This document shows positions 7,218 through 14,888 of a stretch of 22,211 bases of DNA, one piece after another. The notes beneath the pieces are model-generated. The model worked only from the letters and a program-made list of their open reading frames with translations, searched no databases and was not told the origin of the DNA. The stretch comes from Thermoleptolyngbya sp046719575 (GTDB taxonomy: Bacteria; Cyanobacteriota; Cyanobacteriia; Elainellales; Elainellaceae). Each line of letters opens with the position of its first letter. The stretch's first letter is position 1. Location: the NCBI GenBank assembly GCA_046719575.1, contig JBDNCP010000079.1, positions 1 to 22,211 of the forward strand, given 5' to 3'. The position numbers and the translations under genes were made by a program.

Positions 7218-7231
7218 TCCCGCTGGGGATT
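7218..7231 (-). promoter_or_regulatory. Shared leader motif upstream of the hydrolase gene
   Basis: On the minus strand AATCCCCAGCGGGA sits 22 bp before the ATG, with CCACGT and CCGCCATG following as in the spike leader. The distance from the ATG to the motif is identical in the two leaders, while the bases between the blocks differ. That points to selection and not to a recent duplication. Confidence 0.45.
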
Positions 7232-7266
7232 AGCTCAATTATGGGGCGATCGCTGAATCCGCTGGC

Positions 7267-7419
7267 ATGACGCGGCAAAACTGGCACCGCTATGAGTCTG
7301 GCGACGCAGAGTACATCCTGCTTGACACGCTGCGTGACATGGAGCGGGCAATTGATTGGGACAGCGGCGTAGGTAGATCTGCGGGCAAAAAAAACCCGCT
7401 GGAAACAGCGGGAGCGTGA
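7267..7419 (+). CDS. Possible small ORF (50 aa) opposite to the neighbours
   Basis: An ATG-initiated frame in the 252-bp gap between tube and hydrolase encodes 50 residues, with a helical acidic segment (DAEYILLDTLRDMERAID). Composition looks protein-like, but there is no Shine-Dalgarno, and its last third contains the tube terminator (7387-7412), including the A8 run read as Lys-Lys-Asn. It may be a relic of a longer gene or chance. No family recognised. Confidence 0.25.
   Translation: MTRQNWHRYESGDAEYILLDTLRDMERAIDWDSGVGRSAGKKNPLETAGA
7387..7412 (-). terminator. Intrinsic terminator of the sheath-tube unit
   Basis: On the minus strand CCCGCT-GTTTCC-AGCGGG is followed directly by eight T, a canonical rho-independent terminator. 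It lies about 35 bp past the tube stop and ends the 138-aa/sheath/tube transcript before the hydrolase gene. Confidence 0.85.
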
Positions 7420-7447
7420 CCGTTTGTGTAGAGGGAAACTCTTTAGC

Positions 7448-7987
7448 CTAGCCGCCTAGCAAGCCACTAAAACCTTCCTGGCGCTCCAACTCAGCATCGT
7501 CAAACGACATTGTGATTTCCATCACGCAGGACGCATCCTCGCCCTCGTCTGCCGAGAGATCCATGTCGGGCAGGTTGTAGCTCTGGGGCCACAAACCGAA
7601 TAGGCGTGCTCGCACGGGTGGCAAGTCGGTGCCGCTGTCGTAGGTGCCGGGTGACCCCTGGAAGACGCGGTAGTAGATGATGGTGCCGCTGCGTTTGTAG
7701 GTGGGGTCAATGCCGCGCTCGCCCTTATCGACACACATGTTGTGCCACCGGATAAAGGTTTCGCGGTCGGCGTTGCGCCCAAACTGGAGCGTCAAGCCAA
7801 ACTCGCCCGCACGGCGCACACCGCCAGGCACGCGGGTTTGGTCAGGCAGCTCAATCACCCCGACAGTAATTTCCAGCGGGTCGCGGGTCAGCAAGATAAT
7901 GTCAGTTCCGACCATGCCGTCTACCAAGAATCGCTGCTTGGCTTTTAAGACGGTGTTTTGTTCGAGGACAGCTTTTCTCAAGACCAT
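7448..7987 (-). CDS. Tail tube protein, T4 gp19 / Afp1-type
   Basis: The protein has 179 residues, typical tube length. It shows the pattern of the T4 gp19-like tube family: VIELPDQTRVPGGVRRAGEF in the first third, the FIRWHNMCVDKG segment, a TIIYYRVF strand, then ARLFGLWPQSYNLPDMDLSADEGED and a final strand MEITMSFDDAEL. The protein stacks as hexameric rings to form the inner tube expelled on sheath contraction. A good Shine-Dalgarno (AGAGGT, 8 bp spacing) precedes the ATG, fitting the need for many copies. It follows the sheath gene by about 54 bp and is the last gene before a strong terminator. Only one tube gene is visible here, whereas eCIS loci often have two or three. Confidence 0.85.
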   Translation of the reverse strand: MVLRKAVLEQNTVLKAKQRFLVDGMVGTDIILLTRDPLEITVGVIELPDQTRVPGGVRRAGEFGLTLQFGRNADRETFIRWHNMCVDKGERGIDPTYKRSGTIIYYRVFQGSPGTYDSGTDLPPVRARLFGLWPQSYNLPDMDLSADEGEDASCVMEITMSFDDAELERQEGFSGLLGG

Positions 7988-8041
7988 GTTGGTAAACCTC
8001 TAGAGATGGGGTGAAGATGAGAAACAGGCGATCGCCAGAGG

Positions 8042-11000
8042 CTACACAGCAGACTGGGTCAACGTGTTGCCAAACTGGGCCACAAGGATGTCCGGCCCCG
8101 CTTCAATGGTGAGCCGCTCCAGGATGCCAGTCGGCACGTAGCGAAACATGATCTTGAGCCGTCCGTTGATAATCTGCACAAGCGCGTCTTGGCTGCCTAC
8201 GTCGCTGATAACCCCTTGGTTATCTAGTTCGCCCTGAATCTGCACCGCCTGGGCAAACGATAGATAGTTAGACATCACGCCCTTGCGGTATTCACGGCGG
8301 GCAAAATTGTTAAGGATCATGACGACCTGATCGGCAAGCTGTGGCTGGTTAGGGCGGAACAGCAGTTCCATCAAGGTGCGAGCTTCTAAGAAGATCCGCA
8401 CGTAGTTGGACTGGATGCGGCGGATATGGGTAAAGTCGTAAGTTGGGCTGCGGCTGGGCGATCGCGCGCCAAACACCACCACTCGCCCATCCTGAATTTT
8501 GATCGGCTGCAAGCCCGACACGTTTAAGATCGCCTCATCTGCTGGGTTAGATTCGTAGGGCAGCCGCATGATGCGCGGCAGAATAGCGTTAATCCCAGCG
8601 AAGGGATCATGATAGCCCTGAACCTCAACGGCGCGGCTGCTCTCGCCTCCCATAATGTCGCCTGACAGCGACACCATGCGATCGCCCGCTGCCAGCGGGT
8701 TGCTGATAAATCCGTAGCTGGGGAATGCCGCCGTAATAAAATCGTCGCGCCCAATAGAATTGACAATGTAGGACTCAGCCGCCGGAACCGATGTGAGGGT
8801 GGAGGGCAACTCAACGCGATATTCGTATGCTTTGGCGCTTGCGTAGGCAGCAAACGCCCGCTGAATGCCAATATCGGAAATCCCTGGCGTGGCAATGCGG
8901 ATCAGCCCCTGGTTTAGCCCAAAGGTGGCATTTTCTAGGTGATTGCGATCCACATCGGCATACTGCGTGTAGCAAAACGGCAGGATGTTGGCGATGTCGC
9001 CATCGTAGCCGCGCTCCAGATCAGTGGGGTACACTACTAGGAAGCGATCGCCCCGTTCCGCCACCTGCGTCAGGTCATAGCCCTGGTCAATCTTGAGATG
9101 TCCGGCCCGCTTCGCAGTCGTAAGCGCCGGAACGTTGGTCGCGAAAGCGGTTTCTAGCGTCAGCGAGGTGGCGCTATTGACTAGGCGAATGCGGCGCACC
9201 GTGTTGCTGTTGGGATCATACAGATAGTCGCCCGGAGCCAGCACCATGTTGAAATTCGTTCCAGTGCCCGTCACTGCCACGCCCGTGCTGCTGATGGTGC
9301 CCTGGAGCGTCAAAGGCGCACGAGCCGACTTGACCCGGAAAAACCCACGCGGCTGCTCATAGGGGTTGGGATATAGGAAGTTGCCAACAACCCGCCCGTA
9401 ATCAAATTCCGCAACCGTATAGAGGGTGTCGCGATTTAACTCAAGAATCTGTCCTGCGCCATTGCAGGGGCGGCAGTCTGCCTCTGGAGTAGTGGTATAG
9501 GCAGCGGTCCACAGCGACTCAACTTTTATGTATTTCTGATAGTTAGTACTGCCTTTGCGATACAGTACATTGCTGTCGTTGACGAGTGGCTCTACAAATA
9601 ACCCCTGTGGGTCTTCGGCATCCAGCGATGCATCTGGGATGTTTAGCACTTGCGATCCGTTAAATTTGACTGTCAGGCTAAAGTGGGTTGTGGGGAAGCG
9701 CAGCCCCTGCCCTACCTCCACCGAAAGCCCCTGGTTTACTCCAGGCTCTAGCGTCACGCCTGCGATCTGGTTTTGGCGCGTAAGTTGTGCTGCCGCAAAA
9801 TTGGCAAAAAACGGCTGGTCAATTGTTAGCTCGGTGTCGCTAGCGATCGCCACTACCCGCACGGTCTGTCCAGCTCGGTTGGGGTCAACGATAAACTGTC
9901 CAACCTGAAGTTCTGTCGTAAAAGACGTGCCTGTACCTGTGACCTGCAGGTTGTCTGCTTGTGCCTGTGTGCCAGATGACACCGCATTGGTATAGCCTGA
10001 AGCCAGCCGCAGCGACGTATCGGAAATGATTTCCTCAACAATGCGCCCCTGAAGCTGTCCCGAAATTGTGACATACAAGAGGTCGCCTTCCTCCAGCTCA
10101 GTTTCAAAAGCTGTTGCGGTGCCAGTTACCAGCAGGTTGTCAATCTGGATCGTGACGCTGGTGCCGCCTGCCGTAAAAGGTGCGCTGATCGTTGCGGTGG
10201 TGTCGCTTGTGATTGATTGCACAACTCGCGCCTCACCGCCAAAATAGACGTTCGCGCCAACCCGCAACTCTGTCAAGAATTCTGTGCCAGTTCCAGTTAA
10301 GACTGTGCCGTTAATGTTAACGGTTCCGGTCGCGTTGATATAGAGCGGAAACGCAATGCTGCCTGTCAAGGTGCGGTAGCGGCTATAGGTGGCGGTTCCC
10401 GTGAGGGCGACCGGACCGGCTACACCGTCAGCAATTAGGTCATACTGTGCCGACACCGTAAAGATTACCTCACCCGATTCTGGCATCGCGGCGGTATTGG
10501 CGATAATGACGTAGCGCTTGCCAGGTGCGCCTGAAAAATGAGCCTCTGCTCCCATAAACTCGTTAGCCAGCACCCCTGGAGCCACTAGCGTAAAGGTGCG
10601 GGATGTGGCAACCACCACAGGAGTATCGGATACCCAATTGCGTTGTCCGCCCCAGCGTCCTTCGTTGGCAGCTTCGATCCGCAAGGCATCGCTGCCAAAT
10701 CGGTTTTTCAGCACGACTTCGGCGGAGCGCTCGTTTCCTAAGTCAATCCGCGTAATCCATAGGGTGCCTGCGCCGCCGCCTGTCGCAAAAAAGCCATCCA
10801 CCGCGTCAGGGGTCAGGTGTGCGCCGTTGGCATAGAGATGCCAGCGAGAGTCGCTTGCGTCGCCATAGCCCTCGTCATACTGGCGGCGCGATCGCACAGG
10901 AATACAGACGCCTTTGGGTCCGCGCTTCAGCACGCCATAGAGGGCGATCGCCCCATAGCGAGGATCAGGCAAGGCGTTGCCGCTGGATCGCTCCAGTACA

Positions 11001-11059
11001 TCTACCCCAGGGGCTCCAACGGGCGGGCCAAACAAACGAGTTGTCAACTGTTGTGCCAT
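8042..11059 (-). CDS. Contractile tail sheath protein with inserted beta-repeat region
   Basis: The protein has 1005 residues, roughly twice a usual sheath. Residues 1-145 (GVDVLERSSG, GYGDASDS, VDGFFATGGGAGTLWITRID) and 655-1005 (YPTDLERGYDGD, the TFGLNQGLIRIATPGI segment, RMVSLSGDIMGGES, the RRIQSNYVRIFLEARTLMELLFRPN helices, DVGSQDAL) match the N-terminal and C-terminal sheath core that polymerises around the tube and contracts. The middle contains four copies of a ~50-residue unit with the core VTGTGTxFxTEL followed by a Gly and an SDTxL strand (residues 245-296, 306-357, 371-418, 588-641). A CRPCNGAG motif at 529-536 is a possible metal or disulfide site. The insert is probably displayed on the outer surface. 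It lies 51 bp after the 138-aa gene; no strong Shine-Dalgarno is visible. Confidence 0.88.
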   Translation of the reverse strand: MAQQLTTRLFGPPVGAPGVDVLERSSGNALPDPRYGAIALYGVLKRGPKGVCIPVRSRRQYDEGYGDASDSRWHLYANGAHLTPDAVDGFFATGGGAGTLWITRIDLGNERSAEVVLKNRFGSDALRIEAANEGRWGGQRNWVSDTPVVVATSRTFTLVAPGVLANEFMGAEAHFSGAPGKRYVIIANTAAMPESGEVIFTVSAQYDLIADGVAGPVALTGTATYSRYRTLTGSIAFPLYINATGTVNINGTVLTGTGTEFLTELRVGANVYFGGEARVVQSITSDTTATISAPFTAGGTSVTIQIDNLLVTGTATAFETELEEGDLLYVTISGQLQGRIVEEIISDTSLRLASGYTNAVSSGTQAQADNLQVTGTGTSFTTELQVGQFIVDPNRAGQTVRVVAIASDTELTIDQPFFANFAAAQLTRQNQIAGVTLEPGVNQGLSVEVGQGLRFPTTHFSLTVKFNGSQVLNIPDASLDAEDPQGLFVEPLVNDSNVLYRKGSTNYQKYIKVESLWTAAYTTTPEADCRPCNGAGQILELNRDTLYTVAEFDYGRVVGNFLYPNPYEQPRGFFRVKSARAPLTLQGTISSTGVAVTGTGTNFNMVLAPGDYLYDPNSNTVRRIRLVNSATSLTLETAFATNVPALTTAKRAGHLKIDQGYDLTQVAERGDRFLVVYPTDLERGYDGDIANILPFCYTQYADVDRNHLENATFGLNQGLIRIATPGISDIGIQRAFAAYASAKAYEYRVELPSTLTSVPAAESYIVNSIGRDDFITAAFPSYGFISNPLAAGDRMVSLSGDIMGGESSRAVEVQGYHDPFAGINAILPRIMRLPYESNPADEAILNVSGLQPIKIQDGRVVVFGARSPSRSPTYDFTHIRRIQSNYVRIFLEARTLMELLFRPNQPQLADQVVMILNNFARREYRKGVMSNYLSFAQAVQIQGELDNQGVISDVGSQDALVQIINGRLKIMFRYVPTGILERLTIEAGPDILVAQFGNTLTQSAV
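9137..10327 (-). repeat. Four diverged ~50-codon repeats inside the sheath gene
   Basis: Units at 10172-10327, 9989-10144, 9806-9949 and 9137-9298 encode variants of V-TGTGT-x-F-x-TEL-xx-G-d-x-x-y/v, then a basic strand and SDTxLT. Three are nearly contiguous; the fourth is separated by about 170 residues. The copies have diverged at the DNA level, so they are an old duplication that is maintained as protein domains. Confidence 0.75.
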
Positions 11060-11110
11060 GAGTTTTAACCAGATGGTGAAGGAATTAGGGAGCGGAGAAA
11101 GGCGCGATCG

Positions 11111-11527
11111 CTAAGGAGCCGCAACAGCGTCGCCGCCAATTGCCCGATGAGCCCCACCGCGATAGCCGCGCTCCCGCAGGATCAGCACGCGTTCTTGGAT
11201 CGATCGGGTGCCGCCGCCAATGAGGGTGCGAGTATTTGGCAGTTGGGCGGCGGCTTCAGCAGTGTCGAGTTCTTCGTGGGTAGCGTTGAGGAGCGGATCG
11301 TCTGCGTCGATCTGCACGGCTCCGGTGCGCTCAAGAGATTGGCGATACGGCAATTTGCCGATGTATTCGTTGATCAGCAGTTCTTCGTCAGGCGTGACCC
11401 AGCGGGGCAATTGGTTGACCAGCAGGGTGGTGTCTTCTGCGGTGCCGCTTCGTTCTCCCTCCCAGCCTTCAGGATAGGGAATTTGCAGCGGTTCACCGGA
11501 GCGTTGGAGTTTGACTTGCAGCAGCAT
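11111..11527 (-). CDS. Hypothetical protein, first gene of the sheath-tube unit
   Basis: The protein has 138 residues with no membrane segment. It contains IPYPEGWEGER near the N-terminus, an acidic middle (PDEELLINEYIGKLPYRQ) and an Ala/Gly-rich C-terminal half with RTLIGGGTRSIQERVLILRE. I recognise no family. It sits directly ahead of the sheath gene and is probably co-transcribed with sheath and tube, so a structural or assembly role near the sheath is likely but inferred. Its ATG lies only 14 bp after the T-run of an intrinsic terminator, leaving no normal room for a promoter in between. Confidence 0.65.
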   Translation of the reverse strand: MLLQVKLQRSGEPLQIPYPEGWEGERSGTAEDTTLLVNQLPRWVTPDEELLINEYIGKLPYRQSLERTGAVQIDADDPLLNATHEELDTAEAAAQLPNTRTLIGGGTRSIQERVLILRERGYRGGAHRAIGGDAVAAP

Positions 11528-11541
11528 GGTGGGGAAATTCC

Positions 11542-11578
11542 AAAAAAAACGCGGGGAGACAGAATTCCGTCTCCCCGC
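11542..11578 (-). terminator. Strong intrinsic terminator immediately upstream of the sheath operon
   Basis: On the minus strand a perfect 10-bp stem GCGGGGAGAC / GTCTCCCCGC with an 8-nt loop is followed by eight T. It can end the receiver-protein transcript 79 bp past that gene's stop. Because the next start codon is 14 bp further on, it may instead act as an attenuator in the leader of the sheath operon. The bases just before it (CCCCCAGCGGGG on the minus strand) could pair with the terminator arm as a weak alternative hairpin. Confidence 0.85.
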
Positions 11579-11656
11579 TGGGGGTTTGGTTTGGTATCAA
11601 CCAGGCGTTACATCAAAATATAAATTGATTCCTCTAATCGTAACTCAAAAGTCCTG

Positions 11657-12487
11657 TTAATCTGCAAGTAATACCTTGATCAATTCGATCGCCCGTTCTA
11701 ACCCAATAAACGCGGTGAAAAGCAGCAAAAAAGCAGCAACTGTGCCCCAAAAGCCCAGCCGCGACAGCAGATTCAGCCACATTTCGGTCTTGCGGAGGCG
11801 GATCTGGCTGCGTTCTTCTTCTACAAGAGTCTCCAGCTTTTTGAGGCGATCCTCTAGCTCGCGCACCTGGCGGCTCTGGGCATAGCTGTCGGCAAGCTGA
11901 CTATAGCGGAGCGCGATCGCCACGACGCTGTTGCTCCCGCCTTCAAATAAAGTGGCGCGGATTTTTTCGACTGCCTCCGCTAGTTCGCGGAGTTCTCGAT
12001 CTATCGTTTGGACGCGTTCGTCAAGCCGAACAAGATCCATTTGGATTTCGCGGCTGCGTCCGCTGCTGCGACGGCTCACGATTTCATTCAGCAGCGTCAA
12101 AAACTGCGTCTGATCCTGTCCCCAGAGAGTAGATTGTTTTTGAAACACCTCCTGTTGCTGCACCCCAAACTTTTGCATCAAGCGAGCCACTTGTTCTGTG
12201 CTGCTGTCATCTGATATCCAGACCGTAGGGGCGTATCGATTAAGAGTTTTGACCTGTTCCTGCGCGAAAGATGTGCCATGCTGCTCCATTGCAGTTACAT
12301 CAATGCAGATCAGATAGGGGGATTCATGCTGGCTCAGCCAGGCGATCGCCTCTGCCAAACTTTTGACATGCACAACCTCAACGGGATAGCGGATCTGCGG
12401 GTTTTTGCCAATTTGCAGCCGGAACGCCTGCGCGTCTGCGTCGGAGTCGTCAATCAGCAGAATCGTGGCGGTGTCCTGGGGATACAT
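11657..12487 (-). CDS. Receiver-domain protein with coiled coil and C-terminal membrane segment
   Basis: I chose the ATG at 12487 (276 aa) over the TTG at 12544, because the longer form overlaps the upstream gene and its extra 19 residues precede the receiver fold. Residues ~5-135 resemble a response-regulator receiver: ILLIDDSDAD supplies the acidic pair (Asp13, Asp14), Asp63 in LICIDV is the expected phospho-acceptor, and Lys117 in VFQKQS the conserved Lys. Instead of a DNA-binding output domain, residues ~145-235 are strongly coiled-coil, and residues ~240-265 (LGFWGTVAAFLLLFTAFIGL) are one membrane helix near the C-terminus. It would be held on the inner face of a membrane with the receiver in the cytoplasm. 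Its place within the tail cluster suggests anchoring or signal-dependent control of the machine; this is inference. Confidence 0.7.
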   Translation of the reverse strand: MYPQDTATILLIDDSDADAQAFRLQIGKNPQIRYPVEVVHVKSLAEAIAWLSQHESPYLICIDVTAMEQHGTSFAQEQVKTLNRYAPTVWISDDSSTEQVARLMQKFGVQQQEVFQKQSTLWGQDQTQFLTLLNEIVSRRSSGRSREIQMDLVRLDERVQTIDRELRELAEAVEKIRATLFEGGSNSVVAIALRYSQLADSYAQSRQVRELEDRLKKLETLVEEERSQIRLRKTEMWLNLLSRLGFWGTVAAFLLLFTAFIGLERAIELIKVLLAD

Positions 12488-12503
12488 AGCGGAGCCAGTT
12501 GCG

Positions 12504-13076
12504 TTATGGCCCGCTGAGGCTTGTGATTTTCCGCAAAATTTCAATTTCTGCTTTCCAGTCTATCGCTTCAATAGGCCAGCGGCGCAGCGTCATGACAAGT
12601 TCTCGCGTGATGTGTTTGGCGTTGCGGTGGGGAAACTCGCTGTGCCCTTGAAGGTCAAAATCACCGCAAAAAATAAAATTAGATTCAAAACCTTCCCAAT
12701 TGTTTAGCCAGCGGGATGCCTGCACCACAATGATGCGATGCGTAGGGCTGGTGGCGCGACGACGCTTAACAGGAGTTTTTTGAGCGATCGCTGGAACCCC
12801 TGTGGCGACTGGTCCCAAAAACAAACAGACAATGTAGTAATCCTTAACATCGGATTTTTTGACATCACCCCGCAGCGGCATAAAGATCCACGCTGACACA
12901 TCGCGATCTGGCACTTCTGGCGGTAGGTGGCGGCGGATCTGCTGGATATATCCGTAGGGCGTGCGAACGGGGCTTCCAATTTTGGTAACGACTGTCCGCA
13001 CCTTCTTTTGTTTGCGAAGCCAGAGCAGGTCGTGAAGCCACTGGAGAAAATCAATAATGTAGCGATCGACCTGCAT
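12504..13076 (-). CDS. Hypothetical protein in the tail-completion/receiver operon
   Basis: The protein has 190 residues. It has a hydrophobic, Trp-rich N-terminus (FLQWLHDLLWLRKQKK) that looks like an amphipathic helix, a basic middle (TPVKRRRATSP) and mixed alpha/beta elsewhere. The ATG lies 9 bp after the stop of the tail-completion-like gene with GAGAGG overlapping that stop, so it is coupled. In many tail clusters the gene after the completion protein encodes a tail terminator or joining protein of similar size, but no motif supports that here. Function unknown. Confidence 0.6.
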   Translation of the reverse strand: MQVDRYIIDFLQWLHDLLWLRKQKKVRTVVTKIGSPVRTPYGYIQQIRRHLPPEVPDRDVSAWIFMPLRGDVKKSDVKDYYIVCLFLGPVATGVPAIAQKTPVKRRRATSPTHRIIVVQASRWLNNWEGFESNFIFCGDFDLQGHSEFPHRNAKHITRELVMTLRRWPIEAIDWKAEIEILRKITSLSGP

Positions 13077-13085
13077 GGCTGCCTC

Positions 13086-13607
13086 TCAGGATCTAAAAAT
13101 TTCTCGCAAGATGCGTTTTAAGTTTCGTTTGGCAGATGCACGACTGTCCCGCAGCGCCAGTTCCCAGAAGTGGCGACCTGGCACATTGATGTGGGTGGTG
13201 GTGGCGCGCAGAAAAATGCCGTGCGCCGCCAAAAATCCTCGCATTCGATCTGTTACCGGAATGGTTGCGCCGCGATCTTGCACACGGGCCACTAGGCTGG
13301 GCTTGCCTTCGGGGATGCCAAGGATCGCGACAAAGCTGTCGCCCTTACGCTGAAACTCTAGCGTCAGGTGATTGACAATGCCAGAGCCATCTGGCTCTCC
13401 GGTTTGGCGATAGAGTTCTCTGGTGATAGGAGAGAGCGGCGGAGGCGTGCCGCCCCTCCCCTGGGTATCTAGATTTTGGCGTACTCGGTTGTCTACATCG
13501 CGGGCGCTGGCGATCGCCCATTGTGTCCCGGTCTTGGCAACACGACGGGGGGCTTGTTCCAATCGTTGCAGCAGCTTGCGGTAGCTACCTTTGCGCGAAA
13601 GCTTCAT
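13086..13607 (-). CDS. Tail-completion / virion morphogenesis-like protein
   Basis: The protein has 173 residues. The N-terminal half is basic and helical (RKLLQRLEQAPRRVAKTGTQ) and is followed by RQNLDTQGRGGTPPPLSP. The C-terminal half has an immunoglobulin-like or HK97 gp10-like look: VARVQDRGATIPVTDRMRGF and THINVPGRHFWELAL. The R-nLdtqG-GG and PGRHF features recall phage virion morphogenesis proteins (P2 gpS / Mu gpG types) that finish the head-proximal end of the tail. That assignment is by pattern and moderately sure. It is the first gene after the 136-aa gene and the hairpin region at 13700, and begins the unit that continues into the 190-aa and receiver genes. Confidence 0.55.
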   Translation of the reverse strand: MKLSRKGSYRKLLQRLEQAPRRVAKTGTQWAIASARDVDNRVRQNLDTQGRGGTPPPLSPITRELYRQTGEPDGSGIVNHLTLEFQRKGDSFVAILGIPEGKPSLVARVQDRGATIPVTDRMRGFLAAHGIFLRATTTHINVPGRHFWELALRDSRASAKRNLKRILREIFRS

Positions 13608-13701
13608 GATGATGGACGGTCGCCAGGGCGCTAATGTTCCGTTCGTTGCATTAAAATGTAAACCGAACTTACACGAGTCATTTCGATACTCTGGAGCACC
13701 A

Positions 13702-13737
13702 GCGATCGCCCCAACAGGATTCGGCGATCGCTTTTTT
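13702..13737 (+). terminator. HIP1-built intrinsic terminator, plus-strand orientation
   Basis: Two HIP1 sites form a perfect 9-bp stem GCGATCGCC / GGCGATCGC with a 12-nt loop, followed by six T on the plus strand. No plus-strand gene lies upstream. On the minus strand the A-run comes first, so it would not be a canonical terminator for the 136-aa gene, though the hairpin could still stabilise that mRNA's 3' end. Confidence 0.55.
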
Positions 13738-14146
13738 ATGCCTCCACAACCATGTGCCCTACGTCGTCATAGGTGAATTTCATTTTGGTGTCGGCCGCCA
13801 GCGTTACCCACGCGCTGACCTCGGCAGGGGTAGGGTCTTGTTCCGCCGGAATCAGCGTATGGGCGATGTTCCAGAGTTGGGCGATCGCCGGAACCCATTC
13901 CGTCACGGCCGCGATCTTGAGGTCAATCTCAATCTGTGGCGCGATCAGGCGAATGTTGTTGCAAAGCCGCATAAAGCCAGGATCCGCCATCATGCCCAGC
14001 CGAAACTCGCCCCACCGTGGTGCGTCGCTACCGATCTGTTCAATGCGCGGGTCGTCGTCCTCGACCTGCTCCCATCCGGTGGCGTCATCCGGTGGCAGTA
14101 TCCGATACTCAACAGGTGTCATACCGTCTAGTTTTAGCCAGCTCAT
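13736..14146 (-). CDS. Hypothetical protein coupled to the fibre-like gene
   Basis: The protein has 136 residues, soluble and acidic, rich in Trp and Ile/Ala helices (TEWVPAIAQLWNIAHTLIPA). The start overlaps the stop of the preceding gene as ATGA, so translation is coupled. I recognise no family. Small acidic proteins after a fibre gene can be fibre-assembly chaperones, but nothing in the sequence proves it. The stop abuts the HIP1 hairpin at 13702-13737. Confidence 0.6.
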   Translation of the reverse strand: MSWLKLDGMTPVEYRILPPDDATGWEQVEDDDPRIEQIGSDAPRWGEFRLGMMADPGFMRLCNNIRLIAPQIEIDLKIAAVTEWVPAIAQLWNIAHTLIPAEQDPTPAEVSAWVTLAADTKMKFTYDDVGHMVVEA

Positions 14147-14880
14147 CCTTGCGACCCCCTTGGATGGACAAATCCGCGCACCCGGACAATAGCGGTGACG
14201 TTGGCTTGAGTCGTGTAGATTCGCATCCGATTTGTGTTGACCTGCCAGAAAAAATCGTTGCTTTGAGCAGATGCAAAAAGCCCAACGTTTGGAGACGGGT
14301 CTGACTCAGCTCCTAGCCAAATGACTGCGGTGCCCGTGGAGGCAAAGCCATAGCAAGTGCCAAATGCAGAAGCAAACGACGGGGTCGGTAGCGTGATGAC
14401 GTTGCCGCTGGCGGTGCTCAAGTTAGTGCTCCACAGGGCAATAACTTCAGTACCGTGATATTCAAAGCGGTTGTCTATCTGATTGAATTCCCGAATGTTG
14501 TTGCTGCCGTCCGTCAGGATTGATCCAACCATTCGGGCGTCCCAGCCAGCCGGGCGGTTCGCGGCTGTCGCGCTGGTGTCAAAATACGCATCCACGTTGC
14601 CGCCGCTGTCCATCAGCAGATAGACGTGGTAGACCGTGCTGGTGGTAAGCGCCACGGTGCTGGCGCGGCCGCCTTGGTTGTTTCCCTGTGCCCAAGTGGC
14701 GTTCAGGTTTTTCGCTAGGGTGGTCGTGCGGGTGGCGATCTGGCGAATGCCGGACGAGCGGGCGACCACAGCCCTTCCGGGCGCGATCGTGATCTGCTGG
14801 GCGGCGCTGCGCGAGAGCGTCAGCCCTTCCGGCACGCCAAGCGGGTTCTGGACGATGGTGGGGTTTTGGTAAACCAACAT
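14143..14880 (-). CDS. Putative tail fibre / appendage protein
   Basis: The protein has 245 residues and is dominated by Ser, Thr, Asn, Gly and Ala with short beta strands. Its N-terminus (LSRSAAQQITIAPGRAVVAR) and middle (STVYHVYLLMDSGGNVDAYF, MVGSILTDGSNNIREFNQID) resemble phage fibre or receptor-binding modules that describe a surface-exposed jelly-roll. It has an AGGAG Shine-Dalgarno 6 bp before the ATG. It lies in a block of coupled genes downstream of the gpI-like tail gene, where fibre genes normally sit. Target and fold are unknown. Confidence 0.5.
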   Translation of the reverse strand: MLVYQNPTIVQNPLGVPEGLTLSRSAAQQITIAPGRAVVARSSGIRQIATRTTTLAKNLNATWAQGNNQGGRASTVALTTSTVYHVYLLMDSGGNVDAYFDTSATAANRPAGWDARMVGSILTDGSNNIREFNQIDNRFEYHGTEVIALWSTNLSTASGNVITLPTPSFASAFGTCYGFASTGTAVIWLGAESDPSPNVGLFASAQSNDFFWQVNTNRMRIYTTQANVTAIVRVRGFVHPRGSQG

Positions 14881-14888
14881 AGTGACTC

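Noticed and set aside
12488..12544. TTG-initiated N-terminal extension of the receiver protein
   Set aside because: It overlaps the upstream gene and adds residues before the receiver fold; the internal ATG at 12487 is simpler.
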